Assembly (NCBI GenBank): GCA_003344405.1
Contig: NOWV01000025.1
Span: forward strand, 1-64,000
Direction of reading: 5' to 3'
DNA length: 64,000 nucleotides
Source of the DNA: Trichoplax sp. H2
Taxonomy: Eukaryota; Placozoa; Uniplacotomia; Trichoplacea
In this document: one piece after another, positions 15,201 through 28,172 of the stretch
Position numbering within the stretch: the first letter of the stretch is position 1
Layout of the letters: every line of letters begins with the position of its first letter
Program-made: the position numbers and the translations under genes
Notes under the pieces: model-generated
Seen by the model: only the letters and a program-made list of their open reading frames with translations
Databases searched by the model: none
Told to the model about the DNA's origin: nothing

Positions 15201-17450
15201 ATAACCCTATTTTCTTTAATAAGTGAAGAAATAGAAGATTTCGAGCTTGATTAGATTGATATAGCATAGTTTAGTCATTAATAGCAAGATTATCCTCATT
15301 AACTGCCTAGTAAACTAATGATAATATCGCGAAAAAATCAGATTCTACTATTGTAGATAAATGCAACTCTATAGAAACTAAATCTTTTACACTCGTAAAA
15401 TTTAATTTTAAATTTTACGTAAATATTCTTTTCATTTAAGCTATGTATGCATATGCTATAAATAATAAGATATTTCACTTTGCATAGGGAATAACAATCG
15501 CACAGATTATAATCACTACATGAACCACTGCGCTTTATTTTTTTATATTTCTTATACATTGAATGACTATACTCATATTCAGGCTTGAAATGGTTTCATA
15601 GTGTTTACTTTCATTGAACGTAAATCTTATTCAATATGAAATATGACATCTTACACTTAAAATAGGATACTTAATCATCATAGCAACCAAATTGATAAGA
15701 AAAAGAGTTTGCAACTTGATGTAAAACATTTTTATTGTTGATCTTTAGCTAAAATCTGTTTCCAATAGGAGTCAAATAGATAGAACGTATCATTCAAACT
15801 GAACCCAAGGCATTTATAAATCTTTGAGCTATTTCACAATTTATCTCTTGCTATAGAGGTCTTTGAGATGCTGATTTTAATGGAGTTAGGCTTTGCTATC
15901 CGTAAAAGATTTTTTATGATAGGCGTTTCTATTCGATTTTCACATAAAACTGAAAATTATTGCCTATCTATGGTTCAATTTTAAATTATTAAGAGAGTTA
16001 CCGTTTGAATCTATTTGCTTTTTGAAAAATATTCATTTTTATTTATTAAACAGAAAGCATAGTCTAGAAATAGCTTATTCATACGAATCCGGAAAATTCC
16101 ATTTCAATCTAGTTATACTTTAATTAACTTACAGCGTAAAAACAAATCAATATAATAATATTTGAATTAGCTGCCGAATACAGTATAATAACACCAATGA
16201 TTTAATTATCTGGCGTAGAGAGATCGATATTCGCTGGAATGAAATGGCGATTATGTCCAACTAATGTAGAATTTACAAATTTCCTTCGATTTAAATTCTA
16301 ATACAGTTTAAACTTACTATCAATATTACCATAATTTTAACTATATACTACGTAACAAAATATGGTAATAGCATGATGATAATCATTTATACTCGTATGC
16401 CATAGTATCGCTGAATGCATAAGATTCATAAAATGTCCGGTATATGCGTTATTCAATTTTAGTTCATAGGTCCTTTCAATTATCTACGAATAGAATTTGT
16501 TAATTTAATAATTAAATTTTAAAAACTCTTCATGATAACAAATATTAGAAATGATCAGTTTCCAATGCAATAGCAGGAACATGGTTGCTATTCCTGCCGT
16601 TATATCTCTCTTGCCTTACAAGACAAGAGAAATACTGTAGATGGCAGCCAAATCGTCAGAACTATCATTTGCAATAACGTTATAAGAAATTATAACCCAC
16701 ATGCATGATCTTGTTAATTTTTAAAAGGGCAATTCATGCTATATCTTACTGCCTTCCAATTACTGTTAACAGTTTTCAAATTTACGCGATCATCTAGACC
16801 ATACTTGAAAATAGCTAGCAGTTTTATAATAATTACTAATAAAATGCCTGTACGATTAAATACTTTATCAATCAAAAGGAATAGTGAATTGATTAAAGTT
16901 CTTCATCTCGTATGATTTATCGTATTATTATAAATTAAAATAATCCAGCAAAGGGTACTTATAATTTCCATGATGCTCATAATTTTTCGTACTCTTGAAA
17001 TGTTTTACGTCTAGTGATTGGAACATACTTTAGAAATAAAATTATTCGTCTCGAATTATGTATAACTTATATTTAGTTAATGATATATACTAAAGAATCC
17101 TAAATTTACAATTGAAAGATCAGATTTAATAAGTTCTGGTAGACCTAATTAAATCATTGATTTCTTACGAATTTACCTTTAACTATTCCTTATTTTCAAT
17201 AGCCAGCTTAATTAAATATCAACCTATATTATATTACTACTATAGCGTTTGAACGGTATATAATATTAGATATTGCTATAACAAAAGCCATTGCATCGCA
17301 GTACGATTTATTGAGTGCCATATTTTTTCAGACTATAGAAATAAATAATTATAATTTCGGCACTAGAATCATTTTTAGGTTTTAGGTATAAGCATTATTC
17401 CAGTATTGTCTACGTGTACTGAATAGATCGATATTCATTCATAAATTTAG

Positions 17451-20400
17451 GAATCGAGCTGGTGATATTCCCGAAACTTTTATTATGAAGCAAAACTACG
17501 ACGACAAGATCACCTATGATTTGGTTAGAGCTATTATGGATAAAACAGGTAAAAGCTAATCCTTCTATGGACTGGATTGATTACAATTTATTGATTATCC
17601 TTTATGAAATATAATGATATTTATTGCACTCTAGCAGTCTAGTGTAGATAGTGCATTTATTGATTCAACTTAACATTTAGTATTTGATTTTAAACCTTTA
17701 TTTTACGCGTGCACACATTATATATTAGGTATGAGCATCCATCAAGTTTTTCATGCATTTGGTAACTTTTGGACTGAATGGACGGAACGCAGTAACTACA
17801 TTATTATGATGCGAATTATTGGCCCTAATCTGTATGCCTTTCTTAACAATTTGAATGCTTTACATGTTCACTTAAGTATGACATTTTCCAACATGATACC
17901 ACCGGAATTCTATTGCGAGCGAACTGATAATCCTAATATCTATCGCCTTCATTATCATTCCAATCGTAAACTACTACGTGGCGTGGCATCCGGCATTATT
18001 GAACGAGCTGCTGAAGTAATCTTTAATCTCAAATTGGAAATTGAATGTATTTATGATGGCATTGATGAAGACAGGGATACATATCGTAATTATGCTATCT
18101 TAGAAATTCGAGAGATTGGTTTAGTCGAAGCTAACAAATGCATTCCTTCTTCAATATCGAAAGAAAAACTTTCACTTTCCCCACAATTTCTAGATCGAAA
18201 TGACGATAGTTCAGAAGAATTTATAACCGGTGAAATTTTTTGCGATACATTTCCTTTCCATATCATTTTCGATGATGAAATGACAATTCTGAGAACAGGT
18301 ACTAGTTTATCACGTAAATTACGGCGACTGAGCAGCGTTATCAAGCCAAAAGTAACCGATCTATTCCAATGTTCTACTCCGCCCATTCGATTAAATAAAT
18401 CGAACATAATGACATATATCAACAACAATTTTACCTTACAACTGAGATCGGATATTACTGATTATTACCTAAACTTGAAAGGCCAAATGATCCGATTAAA
18501 ACACGAACGCTTTCTTTTCATTTGCTCACCTGTTGTCGATCGTCTAGCTGATCTTGAAAAACGAGGTCTATATATTAGCGATTTCCCAATTCATGATCAT
18601 TCACGTGAATTAATATTGCTCAATGAGCAACGTGTGGCTGAATTTCATGTCCATAAAAGATTAGAAGAAACAACTGCAATGTTGGAAAAGACTTCGACAG
18701 CTTTAGCTAAAGAAAAAGTTAAAACCGACAACTTACTTCATTCCATGTTACCCCCTACGGTAGCTGAAAAATTACGAGAAGGTCACGAAGTTGAAGCTGG
18801 TGAATATGAATTCGTAACCGTTTTATTTAGTGATATCGTCGGTTTTACCAGTATCTGCAGTCGATGTAAACCAATTGATGTGGTAGAATTCTTGAACAAT
18901 CTCTATACACGATTTGATCAATTAACCAGCCACTACAAAGTATATAAGGTAGGTTAAAATATCAACGCTATTAATCTTCTTCAACTAATCTGTAGCATGC
19001 CAACATCATTACTGAATGTACTGAACTAATAAGTAACAGTCCAAATTAATTGTAAACTGTTCTTTAATTGCCACCATGATTGAAATGAATTGGATATAAT
19101 GAATTAATTAAATATAAAAAATATGAATAGAACAACTTTCAAGTAGATTAAACGTATTAAAGCCAGTATAGTGTAGTGTTTGAATTTGAATCAGTTTGAA
19201 GTAGAATGGAGTAGAGCTGGAGCAAATCGATAATAGAAATAAATTTTTTAATTCTATGTAGGTAGAGACTATTGGCGATGCCTATATGGTTGTCAGTGGT
19301 GTTCCAGATGTAACTGATGCACACGCTCAAAATGCTATCGACATGGGTCTAGCCATGATTGAAAAATCTGTTTATGTTTGTTCACCGGCGGATGGTAAAC
19401 AAATTCAGGTAGTTTTATAATTTCATCATGGTAATTTTATATCATTTTAAGTTTTAGTGCAATTCTTTTAAAATGAAAGAAAATTTATAAATCCGCCGCC
19501 GTAGCTTCATTTGCAAGACGCTGATTTCTGGTTGTACGCAGAATGCGCACAGTTAAAGAAAACCCATAATTTAGTGTGATATAGACACAGCGTCTAATTA
19601 GGACAAATTATTCAGTCAATTGCATGTCAAGAGTATATAATCTCATTCTTTCATTGTATCCGATGAAGCTATTCCTGACAATTATCTAATGAATACCGTA
19701 AAGCTTGTTATAGCTAAGCTGAAGGGTTATCAAACGTAAATAATATTTAAATTTTCTGCAATAGATTCGAATTGGTATCCATTCAGGACCAGTTGTAGCT
19801 GGCGTTGTTGGTCATAAAATGCCACGATATTGTCTTTTTGGCGATACTGTTAATACTGCCAGTAGAATGGAAAGCCATGGTGTTCCTGGCACGGTTCACA
19901 TTAGCAGTGCAACTTACGAGTACGTGAGTTTCACTTATTGCAATGAAATATGCAATTACTAGATAGATCTGACAGAAGAGATTCTTGCCGTAAATGGTTG
20001 CTAGGATATAAATATCAAGTTCAATTTATCTTTAATCTTTTAATGTTAATTACTTATGATGAAATAAGTAATCATTGATAGAATCCAATAGAAGACATCC
20101 ATAAATTATAAAAATTTTGTTAAAACATATGAAGGCATTCTGATTTATTATCGTATTTATCTTGGAAAATTGATCGCGTCTATTATAAATTTAATTTAAA
20201 AATATCCTTGATATGCGAATCTTTCGCTTTCGTATTAAAATAATAATTGTATAGGATAATTAGAAGAGATGCGATCAATTTTTTAATATATATACGAAAA
20301 TAAATTAGAATGCCTTGACACGTGAATTATAAGCCACTGATATAAAATATGATAAGCAATCGCCTTAATGTGTGAGTTTCTGGCCGTCGTAATAAAAATT

Positions 20401-21452
20401 ATTAGATAGAATCAATGCACAGTAAGATATAAATGTAGTAAATTTACTAAGTAGATACCGTAGTAAATATATTAATACTCACACCAATGATATGAGAGTT
20501 TTAAACCAAGGTAAAAAAATACGATAGAATAGTCATTGATTAAGTGTTGCAGTCTATATCAAACACCAGAGATAGCTACGTTAAATCTACTAAATTATAA
20601 AATTTATTTAAATAGTAGTTATTTACTATGAGCTTTCAGCTATCCAAAAGACATAGTCGTTATAAAAGTATTAATGCAATAGATACAAACGGTAAATATA
20701 CTCAAACAGAAATAATTCAGTGTACTTTAGATGTGAGAGTTGTAACGTGCGGTAATTAGATTTGATCAAGATATAAATCTATTCGATATACTCTTAATAT
20801 ATGAATTAGAAATTAATAATCTACCTAGCACATTCTTAACAAAGTAGTCATCCATGATCGATAACGATTTCTTCGTACAGGAGCTAATGGTATTGAATTG
20901 TTGTGCATGTTACAACTACAGCACTCATAAGCAATAGTAAATAGCTGAAATTTTAAGCTAGTAAATGATTGATAATATAATTTTAATTCATAGTAACAAC
21001 CTGCTGATTGCCTTATCTATCGTAATAGGCTTGTTAAGGAGTCCGATTATAAGATTCAATTACGTGGAGATATCACTATTAAGGGAAAAGGAATTATGAG
21101 AACCTATTTTGTTCTCAGCGGTAATCAGGTTGAAATAAAAGAAGTTGAAACCGTTGTTAATGATACCTCAAATAATCATCGTGGCCAAATTCGTTCCCAG
21201 CAATGGCTAATTGTCGAAGAAGACACCAATGATGATGATACACAACCATCACGTAAATTAAACCTTGAACGTATAGCATCGACGCAATGCGATGCTGGTG
21301 TTCAAGTCAATCTTGAAGATGAAAATGGTTTAACTATGAATTCCAAAGCAGTAGAGGCAAATCCTCCTAACAATCATAGTAGTAGAAATAATCGTCGTCG
21401 CACAATTACTGGAAAGAACAAAGCAAGATCATCAATGTGTTCGCTTCTGTGA
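17451..21452 (+). CDS. Soluble guanylate cyclase beta subunit (beta-2-like), 5' end missing
   Basis: Makes cGMP from GTP in response to a gas bound at an N-terminal haem. Exons seen: 17451-17548, 17729-18948, 19262-19408, 19765-19923 and a last exon from about 21029 to the stop at 21452. The order is H-NOX, HNOBA, coiled-coil, cyclase. The H-NOX proximal histidine is in LNALHVH (codon 17863) and the YxSxR haem-propionate motif is YHSNR (17953-17967). The cyclase core has FSDIVGF, ETIGDAY and a [13 protein letters not shown] motif, so both metal aspartates and the Cys, Asn and Arg substrate residues are present in one chain. The C terminus is CSLL, a CaaX-type prenylation box. The first 30 or so H-NOX residues are not found. 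The splice from 19923 to the last exon does not keep frame with canonical sites, so a small exon may be missed. Membership of the sGC beta family is certain; subtype is inferred from the tail and active site. Confidence 0.93.
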
Positions 21453-23327
21453 AAATGCCTTATCAACATGTTTTATGTGGATTTCTCGATAAAGTTTTGG
21501 ACATGACTTAATTATAATATAAATTGCAATTTGTTCGATCTTAATTAAAAAAATGAAATGCTAACAATTGTTAATTTATTTCTACTATAACTCGATTCAA
21601 ATGATATTCTTTAAAGTTTCATGATATCGAAATACTGAATCTTAATCAACCCAATCCTTTACAATCAAGGATGTTAGCATTTATATTACGATTATATCAT
21701 GATGTTAGAGTATGACCAAATGTTAGCATGTGATGAAGTTCTCATTTTTTCTTAATTATACATATAATTAATTACTAGAAGAATTTGTTATTATTACTAT
21801 TATTATTATTTCATGCGGCTGACCATCACTTACACGTTGAAATTATTCTAAGATAGTTTCTATACCTGGAAAATGTTAATGAATATCATGAGAGATTTAG
21901 GATTACTACATTATTATAATTATTTTGCTGAAACTAAATTAAGTATTATCTTCTTGTTATTTTAATTATACAATCTCATTTCTACTAATCTATAAGGCTA
22001 GACCTTTTTTCATTGATTAGGTATCTGTACCTATGACAGATTCATTTTACATATTATGCAATTACTTCTTACTATAATTATTATCAATCTTTGACTTATT
22101 CTAATTATATGTAAGTTTATATGCCATGATATCCAGAAATAATAGTGCAATATTTACAAAATTCTCTATAAAACTATATCATATCCATATACTATCACGC
22201 TTCGTTATGCTACGTATTTACTATATGCGTACATCCATAGTTATTTATTTAGCATATCGTATTAGTTTCGTTGAGTAAATCAATGACGTTATTTCTAAGG
22301 AGTATTTCAATGCGGATAGTTAAATTAACTTTATGAAATTTTTACGAATGAATTTACATTTTATTATAGGCACTTGTTATAATATAAATTGAAATTAATA
22401 ATGCATACTATTGATAACCATATCTGAAGACAGAGTAGATCGTATCGATCAGATACTAATATCTAACTTGGCATAACTGTTTAATTCAATTTTTCCAGAT
22501 CCTCATTGCAATGTTATCTTAATAAATGATTTATTAGTTATCTTCATAATAGAAAAATTTGTTCTAAATTTACAAATGGTCAGTTCGTATATTGCTAAGC
22601 ATCTGATCCTTATCGCCACTTTGGTAATCATTAATTACCCGCATTACACAAAATCTCGTTGTTATAAATACAAGGTGTCGACACTGTTTTACTGTAGATC
22701 TCAAATTAAAAAAAAAAATAGAGCGATTTCGTAATTCTTATCCGATAAAGATTAATGCGTAAACGCGGTATGGCAACTTTTACCAACCATAATTCTCACT
22801 AAATACTGCATAAGAATCATTTCCCTGAACAGGTATACCTTCAGGTACAGTATTATACCATAGAGCGGAATGTCTTGTAAAACAGAATTCGTACCTATTT
22901 TCAACGAAATCTCTATGAAAGACATTATGTCGACTTGCAATTAAATGAAGAATGAGGACTTAAGGATCTCGTTTACATCCGTCTACTAAGCATGCAGGGC
23001 TGGACATCGTGCAACTCATGCTAAGCATAACTCTTATTATACAATCATAAAGCAGAAATAACTCATGAAGAGATTATGTATTTACTTTATTCTTATCCAA
23101 TATAAGACATATAACAAGACGGCAATTTTCCTATTCGTTTTTAGTTACTAAATATAACTTCAATACAAATTAGCATGATTAAGTACTAGTAATTGAAACC
23201 AATTCCCAGTACTAAAGTATTTGTGTATAGAAATCTATGAGTTAAATTCCGTCTTTATAAGGTACACGATTACAGCTTATTCAACTACTGCGGAACATAA
23301 TTACAGTAATTTGCTGCTTATATTATA
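21453..23327. other. Intergenic, cyclase to ferritin (tail to tail)
   Basis: No exon-like segment recognised. It includes a short ATT-rich microsatellite near 21788-21811. The two flanking genes converge, so 3' UTRs probably occupy the edges. Confidence 0.5.
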
Positions 23328-26042
23328 TTATTGTGACCCTAATGTTAACCTGTCGAACTGGTATTCACCAAGACCTTGCCCGACACGTTTAAGCTGTGCA
23401 ACATAATCAGCTATTTCCTTGATGGCTGTGACTTGTTCTTGTAGATAGTTTCCTTCCAAAAAGTCACATAACTTGATGGAGATAAAAAGTTAATGTCGAT
23501 ATCAGTAACGGTGCAGCATAAATAAAGCAAATAGATCGTACTAAAGACGACACTATTCGTAGCATTTGGCAAGAGTAGGTTACGAAGATAGTATGGGCTA
23601 AGAATTAGCCCACATAGCACTAGTACAAGTCAATCGGATTACTACATATAAGCTACTTTTGAGCGGATAAAATAAATTTACAGTTAACGGTAAGGGACAT
23701 TAAGTAATATACAGTAGTAAATAGTAACATTTAAGCCTAAATTCAACGGAAAACAACAAGGCATCAATATTATTCAGTAATCGTAGTTTGTTCTAGTGAC
23801 TTGTAGCTAAAATCTTGTGTTGTAGTCATTACGGTATTAAATTACGCGTATAGATTATATGAAACTGTTTAGTCCATACGCGATCGCACTAAAGGATCTA
23901 GCGTTATACATGTAGGTGTATCACTAAGAAAGATTTATTGACTGTATTCAGTATACTGTACTTTCTTACTGGACTGCACGACAATTGCACATTTTGTGTA
24001 CAATATTTACATCAGCACACGAATGATATTGGTCTTCTTAGTCGACGTCAATGTTTACATGATCCTATATGATATTATACTTGTCTTTCACATACAGACT
24101 GAGCGCAACGACATTGCATTAGGAGAATGAATTAGAGAGTTCCATCCGTGCAAGGGTAATGATATACTGTATATCTACGTTGATATTCAATGTTGATTAT
24201 TTACAGGTTCATACATTTCATGATGTCACTAGGTGAACCAACAGATTGGCCAAGTAAATAAATAACCACACAGCATAACGCATACAATCATAACGATATG
24301 CTCGTGCTATTGTAGAGTACAGTACTTGATTTTGTGACAATCAACCAATGTTACGAATGAGAACGTTAGTAATCAATTTTTACAAGTTTGATGGTCAGTA
24401 CTAGAATTGACACAATATCTGTGATGATATCATCACTGTTATTACAATAGTATGAGGTCATTTACCTGTGAATCATTATGGCGCTCAGCAACACTATGTA
24501 AATCAAGTAAAGCCTGGTTGACGTATTTCTCTAAGGCGAGAGCAGCAGACATGGCATCCGAGCATGAACCCCATTCGTCACGTTCAGGTCTCTTGATATC
24601 TTGCAAGACTATACGTCCACCACGGGTATTTTGTAGTTCAAGCAATTTCTCGGCATGTTCTCTCTCCTCATACGAGGCTTTCTTGAAGTATTTGTGAAAG
24701 TTGGGCAGGCTCACATCGTCACGGTCGAAGTAGTACGCCTGAAAACATGTGAGTATACCGTAAAAGCCGTTAGCATAAAAATCTTTTTCCCAAATTGTTT
24801 ACGCTCAGGATATAATAATTCTATTCTATACTAGAAGTGAATTATATATTATCTACAGTACTGTACTGTACTGTATAGAGAAGGCATCTCCAACGAGTGT
24901 GTCGATCATCAAAGAAAGGAAGAAAATTTATCGCAAGTCTGGATAGGAAAAAAGTGATTTTAGACTCTACATCCAGATTCTAAAGCCATCTAACACAGCT
25001 TGAATAGTAGTTATCGCTAACTTTATGTGGGATATTCATGTTGATGCAGTTTTCATATTGATATAGTAGAGTACTGTCAAGGATGGAAACAAGGCGTGGG
25101 GTATTTCATCATACCGGGCTAGTGTATTCGCTGAGTCACCTTCAAGGCTGCTGTACTATAGTGTAAAGTAGTACACGGTGGCCGGTTGGCAGCACAGTAG
25201 GGAATAGTGTATTGGGACGAAGGGTGCCAGGCAGAAAACAGCGGTACCTCCTCTTGTACAAGCGTAGTATGCATCTAAGGCTGACTAAAATATGAATTCT
25301 ACTGAGAGATTGGAGGATTTCATTTCGCTTCTGCTGCATAGAAAAGTTAAGTCAGTTCGCTTCAGCATTCAACATAGAGGACTGAATTAAAATTGAGTTT
25401 GTGTTGGGTTCGTTTTTTGGATACTGTACCTGTATAAAATGAGCGCATTCCATATATACTGTGCAATGCGCGAAATTTTAGTACTAAACCGGTATTTTCC
25501 GGGGTCCCATTAGTTTTTCTACACACTGTATTATGTTGGCAAGATTTTCAAGTCAGATATTCTCTTTTACTTACGGTTAGAATAATGTAGTACTTAATTA
25601 CTGGGATCAACATGGATATACGACTGCTACTATAACTGGACTCGTTAGAACAGTGCCGGCATTGAAACAAAATATTTTTTTGGCCCTTGAATAGTAGGAT
25701 GTCCAGCCTGGGTTTTCTTGATAACATGATTATACTAAATAAGCTTTTGATATTCAGTAGAGCATAACGAATAAACAGATGTAACATTGAACTACAGTGT
25801 AGGCAGTATCAATCTACATAGCAGCCAAGTAGGGCAGTGAAAAACGCATGGATAGTCTAACACGGCGCGCACTACATCGACCGATCGGAAAAGACCTAAA
25901 GCAAATCAGTCTGTTTCTTCATTTAATTTGTGTTACCTACCATGGAGAGATAGACATAACTTGCGTATAATTCCAAGTTAATTTGCTTGTTGACACCAGC
26001 TTCACAATCTTCGTGATAATTTTGCCTTGCATTGGACGCCAT
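23328..26042 (-). CDS. Ferritin, heavy-chain type (ferroxidase-competent)
   Basis: Iron storage subunit that assembles into a 24-mer cage and oxidises Fe(II). Three exons read on the minus strand: 25941-26042, 24466-24738 and 23328-23471. They join in phase 0 to give 172 residues, the usual length for animal H-type ferritin. Landmarks are [12 protein letters not shown] in exon 1, EEREHAEK and GGRIVLQDI in exon 2, and [14 protein letters not shown] in exon 3, ending after [10 protein letters not shown]. The ferroxidase ligands are all present: Glu and Tyr of LELYASY, the Glu/His pair of EEREHAEK, the Glu of ALEKYVNQ and the Gln of LQEQVTAI. No signal peptide is seen, so a cytosolic form is likely. 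I looked for an iron-responsive CAGUGN hairpin just upstream of the ATG and did not find one. Intron 1 (24739-25940) is rich in the TACTGTA word. Confidence 0.96.
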
Positions 26043-26219
26043 TCTGTACTTTTAATAGCAATGGGAGTTCAGAGAAATGATGAAAAACCTTCAGTCAAAA
26101 TGAATCGCAAAACGATTGATACTCTTTAAAATCGAACCGAATGCTTTCAAAAGAATGATTAGTACCGTAGAAGTCCATCCACTCGTTTTATACGTTTGTT
26201 CAAGATGGAGTAAACAATA

Positions 26220-26650
26220 CGCTGTATTTATGGTACAGTACCGTACAGTACAAAACTACGATACTGTACAGTACAGTGCACTGTAGCCTCGCTGTACTGT
26301 ACGGTACACTTGCAGGACATACAGACAGTACAGTACTGGACATACTGTATAGTACGGTACAGTACACTGTATTGGACTGGACTATACATAATACTGTACA
26401 GTACAGTCCAGTAATACTGTAATGCGGTAAACAACTGCCTGATCGACTGATGTCATCAAGTTGGTACGTCACGCGCATGTCAAAGCAGGTTCTGATTGGC
26501 TACTCTATTGACTGATGTCATGCAGGTTTACAACGCAAAAAGAGAATTTCTCCAAGTTTAGAAATCCTGTACAGTACAGTGTACGGTACAGTACATTGCA
26601 CTGTGCACTCATTGGACAGTGTAAAGTACTGTACTGTACTCTACTAAAAT
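26220..26650. repeat. TGTAC/GTACA-word cluster
   Basis: Dense runs of the pentamer TGTAC and its reverse complement occur in alternating orientation, giving many short self-complementary stretches. They spill by chance into two overlapping minus-strand open frames whose protein is monotonous (VLYSTVQYS-type) and which I do not call genes. Confidence 0.75.
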
Positions 26651-26677
26651 CAACCCGAAACCCGATTGAAACCTGGC

Positions 26678-26913
26678 ATTCGCGTTAACAATTGCTGTGG
26701 CGATAGAGCGTTTGTATAGCGATTGCACTCAATGAGACGGACGGACTTTTCTGACCAAATGAGTCCGTAAATATCGAAAAATGACGACTGTCCTTTTACA
26801 GAAGGAAAAGATCTTTCATGTCTGTGTTTTAAATCGCTGGCAATAATTTAAATAGCGCCTACGATCTTCTATACTGTAACTCTTTTCCAATCAACAGTAT
26901 TATCGGACTCTGG
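26678..26913 (+). repeat. 236-bp tandem duplication, unit 1
   Basis: The unit begins attcgcgttaacaattgctg and is repeated immediately downstream with only a few differences. It carries gacggacggacttttctg followed by atgagtccg, so part can fold as a small hairpin. A diverged relative lies at 29115-29431. Confidence 0.9.
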
Positions 26914-27148
26914 ATTCGCGTTAACAATTGCTGTGGCGATAGAGCGTTTATAAAGCGATTGCACTCAATGAGACGGACGGACTTTTCTGACCAAATGAGT
27001 CCGCAAATATCGAAAAATGACGACTGTCCTTTTACAGAAGGAAAAGATCTTTCATGTCTGTGTTTTAAATCGCTGGCAATAATTTAAATAGTGCCTACGA
27101 TCTTCTATGCTGTAACTCTTTTCCAATCAATAGTAATATCGGACTCCT
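26914..27148 (+). repeat. 236-bp tandem duplication, unit 2
   Basis: Near-identical copy of 26678-26913, directly abutting it. The low divergence indicates a recent duplication. Confidence 0.9.
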
Positions 27149-27288
27149 ACAATTTTTAGAGACTTTAATATTATTTTCGTACTGCTTCGTCATCGTATTG
27201 GAAAATCAATGAAAATTGGTTGTCTAAGCTAAGTAGTCACTTTTTTGTTACCTACTGTAGTCATAGAGTAGACATCAATAACCGTAAC

Positions 27289-27321
27289 AGATATATCGCA
27301 ATGTCACATTGCGATATATCT
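27289..27321. repeat. Perfect inverted repeat, 16-bp arms, 1-nt spacer
   Basis: The left arm agatatatcgcaatgt (27289-27304) is followed by one C and then its exact reverse complement (27306-27321). It sits inside the longer element whose right part matches 29280-29431. Confidence 0.9.
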
Positions 27322-28172
27322 TTGTTGCAATCTTGACTTAAATTCAATATACTGTATAACTGTAGGAGTCGGGATATTGCTCTTGATCCCAATTGGTAAC
27401 AGACAAGATTCAATGGAATATTATTACTGTTCTTAATTTAGAAGATATCAGTCAATTCCGACCGTCTGCACTAAGGTACTACCATAACGTAGTGTTGGCA
27501 AAATATTTTGGCAAGATGAGACCTAAAATATCTGTCCGTCCAAGAGCAATCAATCCAAGCCTTCATGTTCTATTCTTTTTAGATATTTTGAATACAAAAT
27601 AGAACATATTTACTTAATATTATATCATATTTCATACTGTACAGTATGTACCATTATTGTAGAGTTTAGTAAATATGTTTACTGTCCATAGTTGGTGTTT
27701 CGCACTGTTGTTCTACAATCAGTTATTAAACTGTCAAAATGATCCATGCCTTCATTGAAGTGCACTGATTTACAGTAATACAGTAGTGCATGATTCAACG
27801 ATTGCTAGCACTTTATTTTGAAATAGGCAAACTCCGTTTCAGCAATATATATTAAACGTTTTCAATTTTTTAATTTATTGACAATACCTTCATGTCATTC
27901 CTCAATTACATTTGATTCTCATTACATTTTTATCACAAATACATCACATGTCAACTTTCTTTAGTTTTTAACAGTTCTACTACAGTAGTCACAAATCTTC
28001 CAACGAAGAAAGTTCAGTTATATTATTATCCCCTGGTTCTACGTGCAGCGTACAAGTAGATTACTGTACAGAGAAAACCTGTGCAAAGTAGTGGGCTAGA
28101 TATCCAAGGTACATCATGCATGCTACATAACACAAAAGACTACATGAACCTAAAGCCTTGCTTGCCCCCATT

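Larger units (their letters stand above)
1..17450. other. Gene-poor AT-rich region, no recognisable gene
   Basis: I read both strands and found no exon chain, no recognisable protein family and no convincing tRNA or rRNA. The longest open frames are under 95 codons, lack family resemblance and look like chance. The only internal repeat I noticed is a 79-bp pair near 2.36 and 3.13 kb, listed separately. The TACTGTA/GTACAGTAC words that saturate 24-58 kb are sparse here. The missing first exon(s) of the downstream guanylate cyclase may lie inside this stretch, which would make part of it a long first intron. That is inference. Confidence 0.6.
26736..27545. mobile_element. MITE-like element, copy B (with internal duplication and insertion)
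   Basis: The left part (gacggacggactttt and onward) and right part (27400-27545, ending tgtctgtccgtccaag) both match, in the same order, the shorter element at 29115-29431. Copy B is longer because of the 236-bp duplication and further sequence around the 27289 palindrome. It has no protein-coding capacity. Both ends contain GACGGAC-type words in opposite orientation, but I do not see a clean terminal inverted repeat or target duplication. The transposon label is inference. Confidence 0.5.

Noticed and set aside
24452-24697. 81-codon plus-strand frame
   Set aside because: It is the antisense shadow of ferritin exon 2.
26200-26478. 92- and 68-codon minus-strand frames rich in Tyr, Val, Cys and Leu
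   Set aside because: They are translations of TGTAC/GTACA repeats in two frames at once, with no splice sites or family resemblance.
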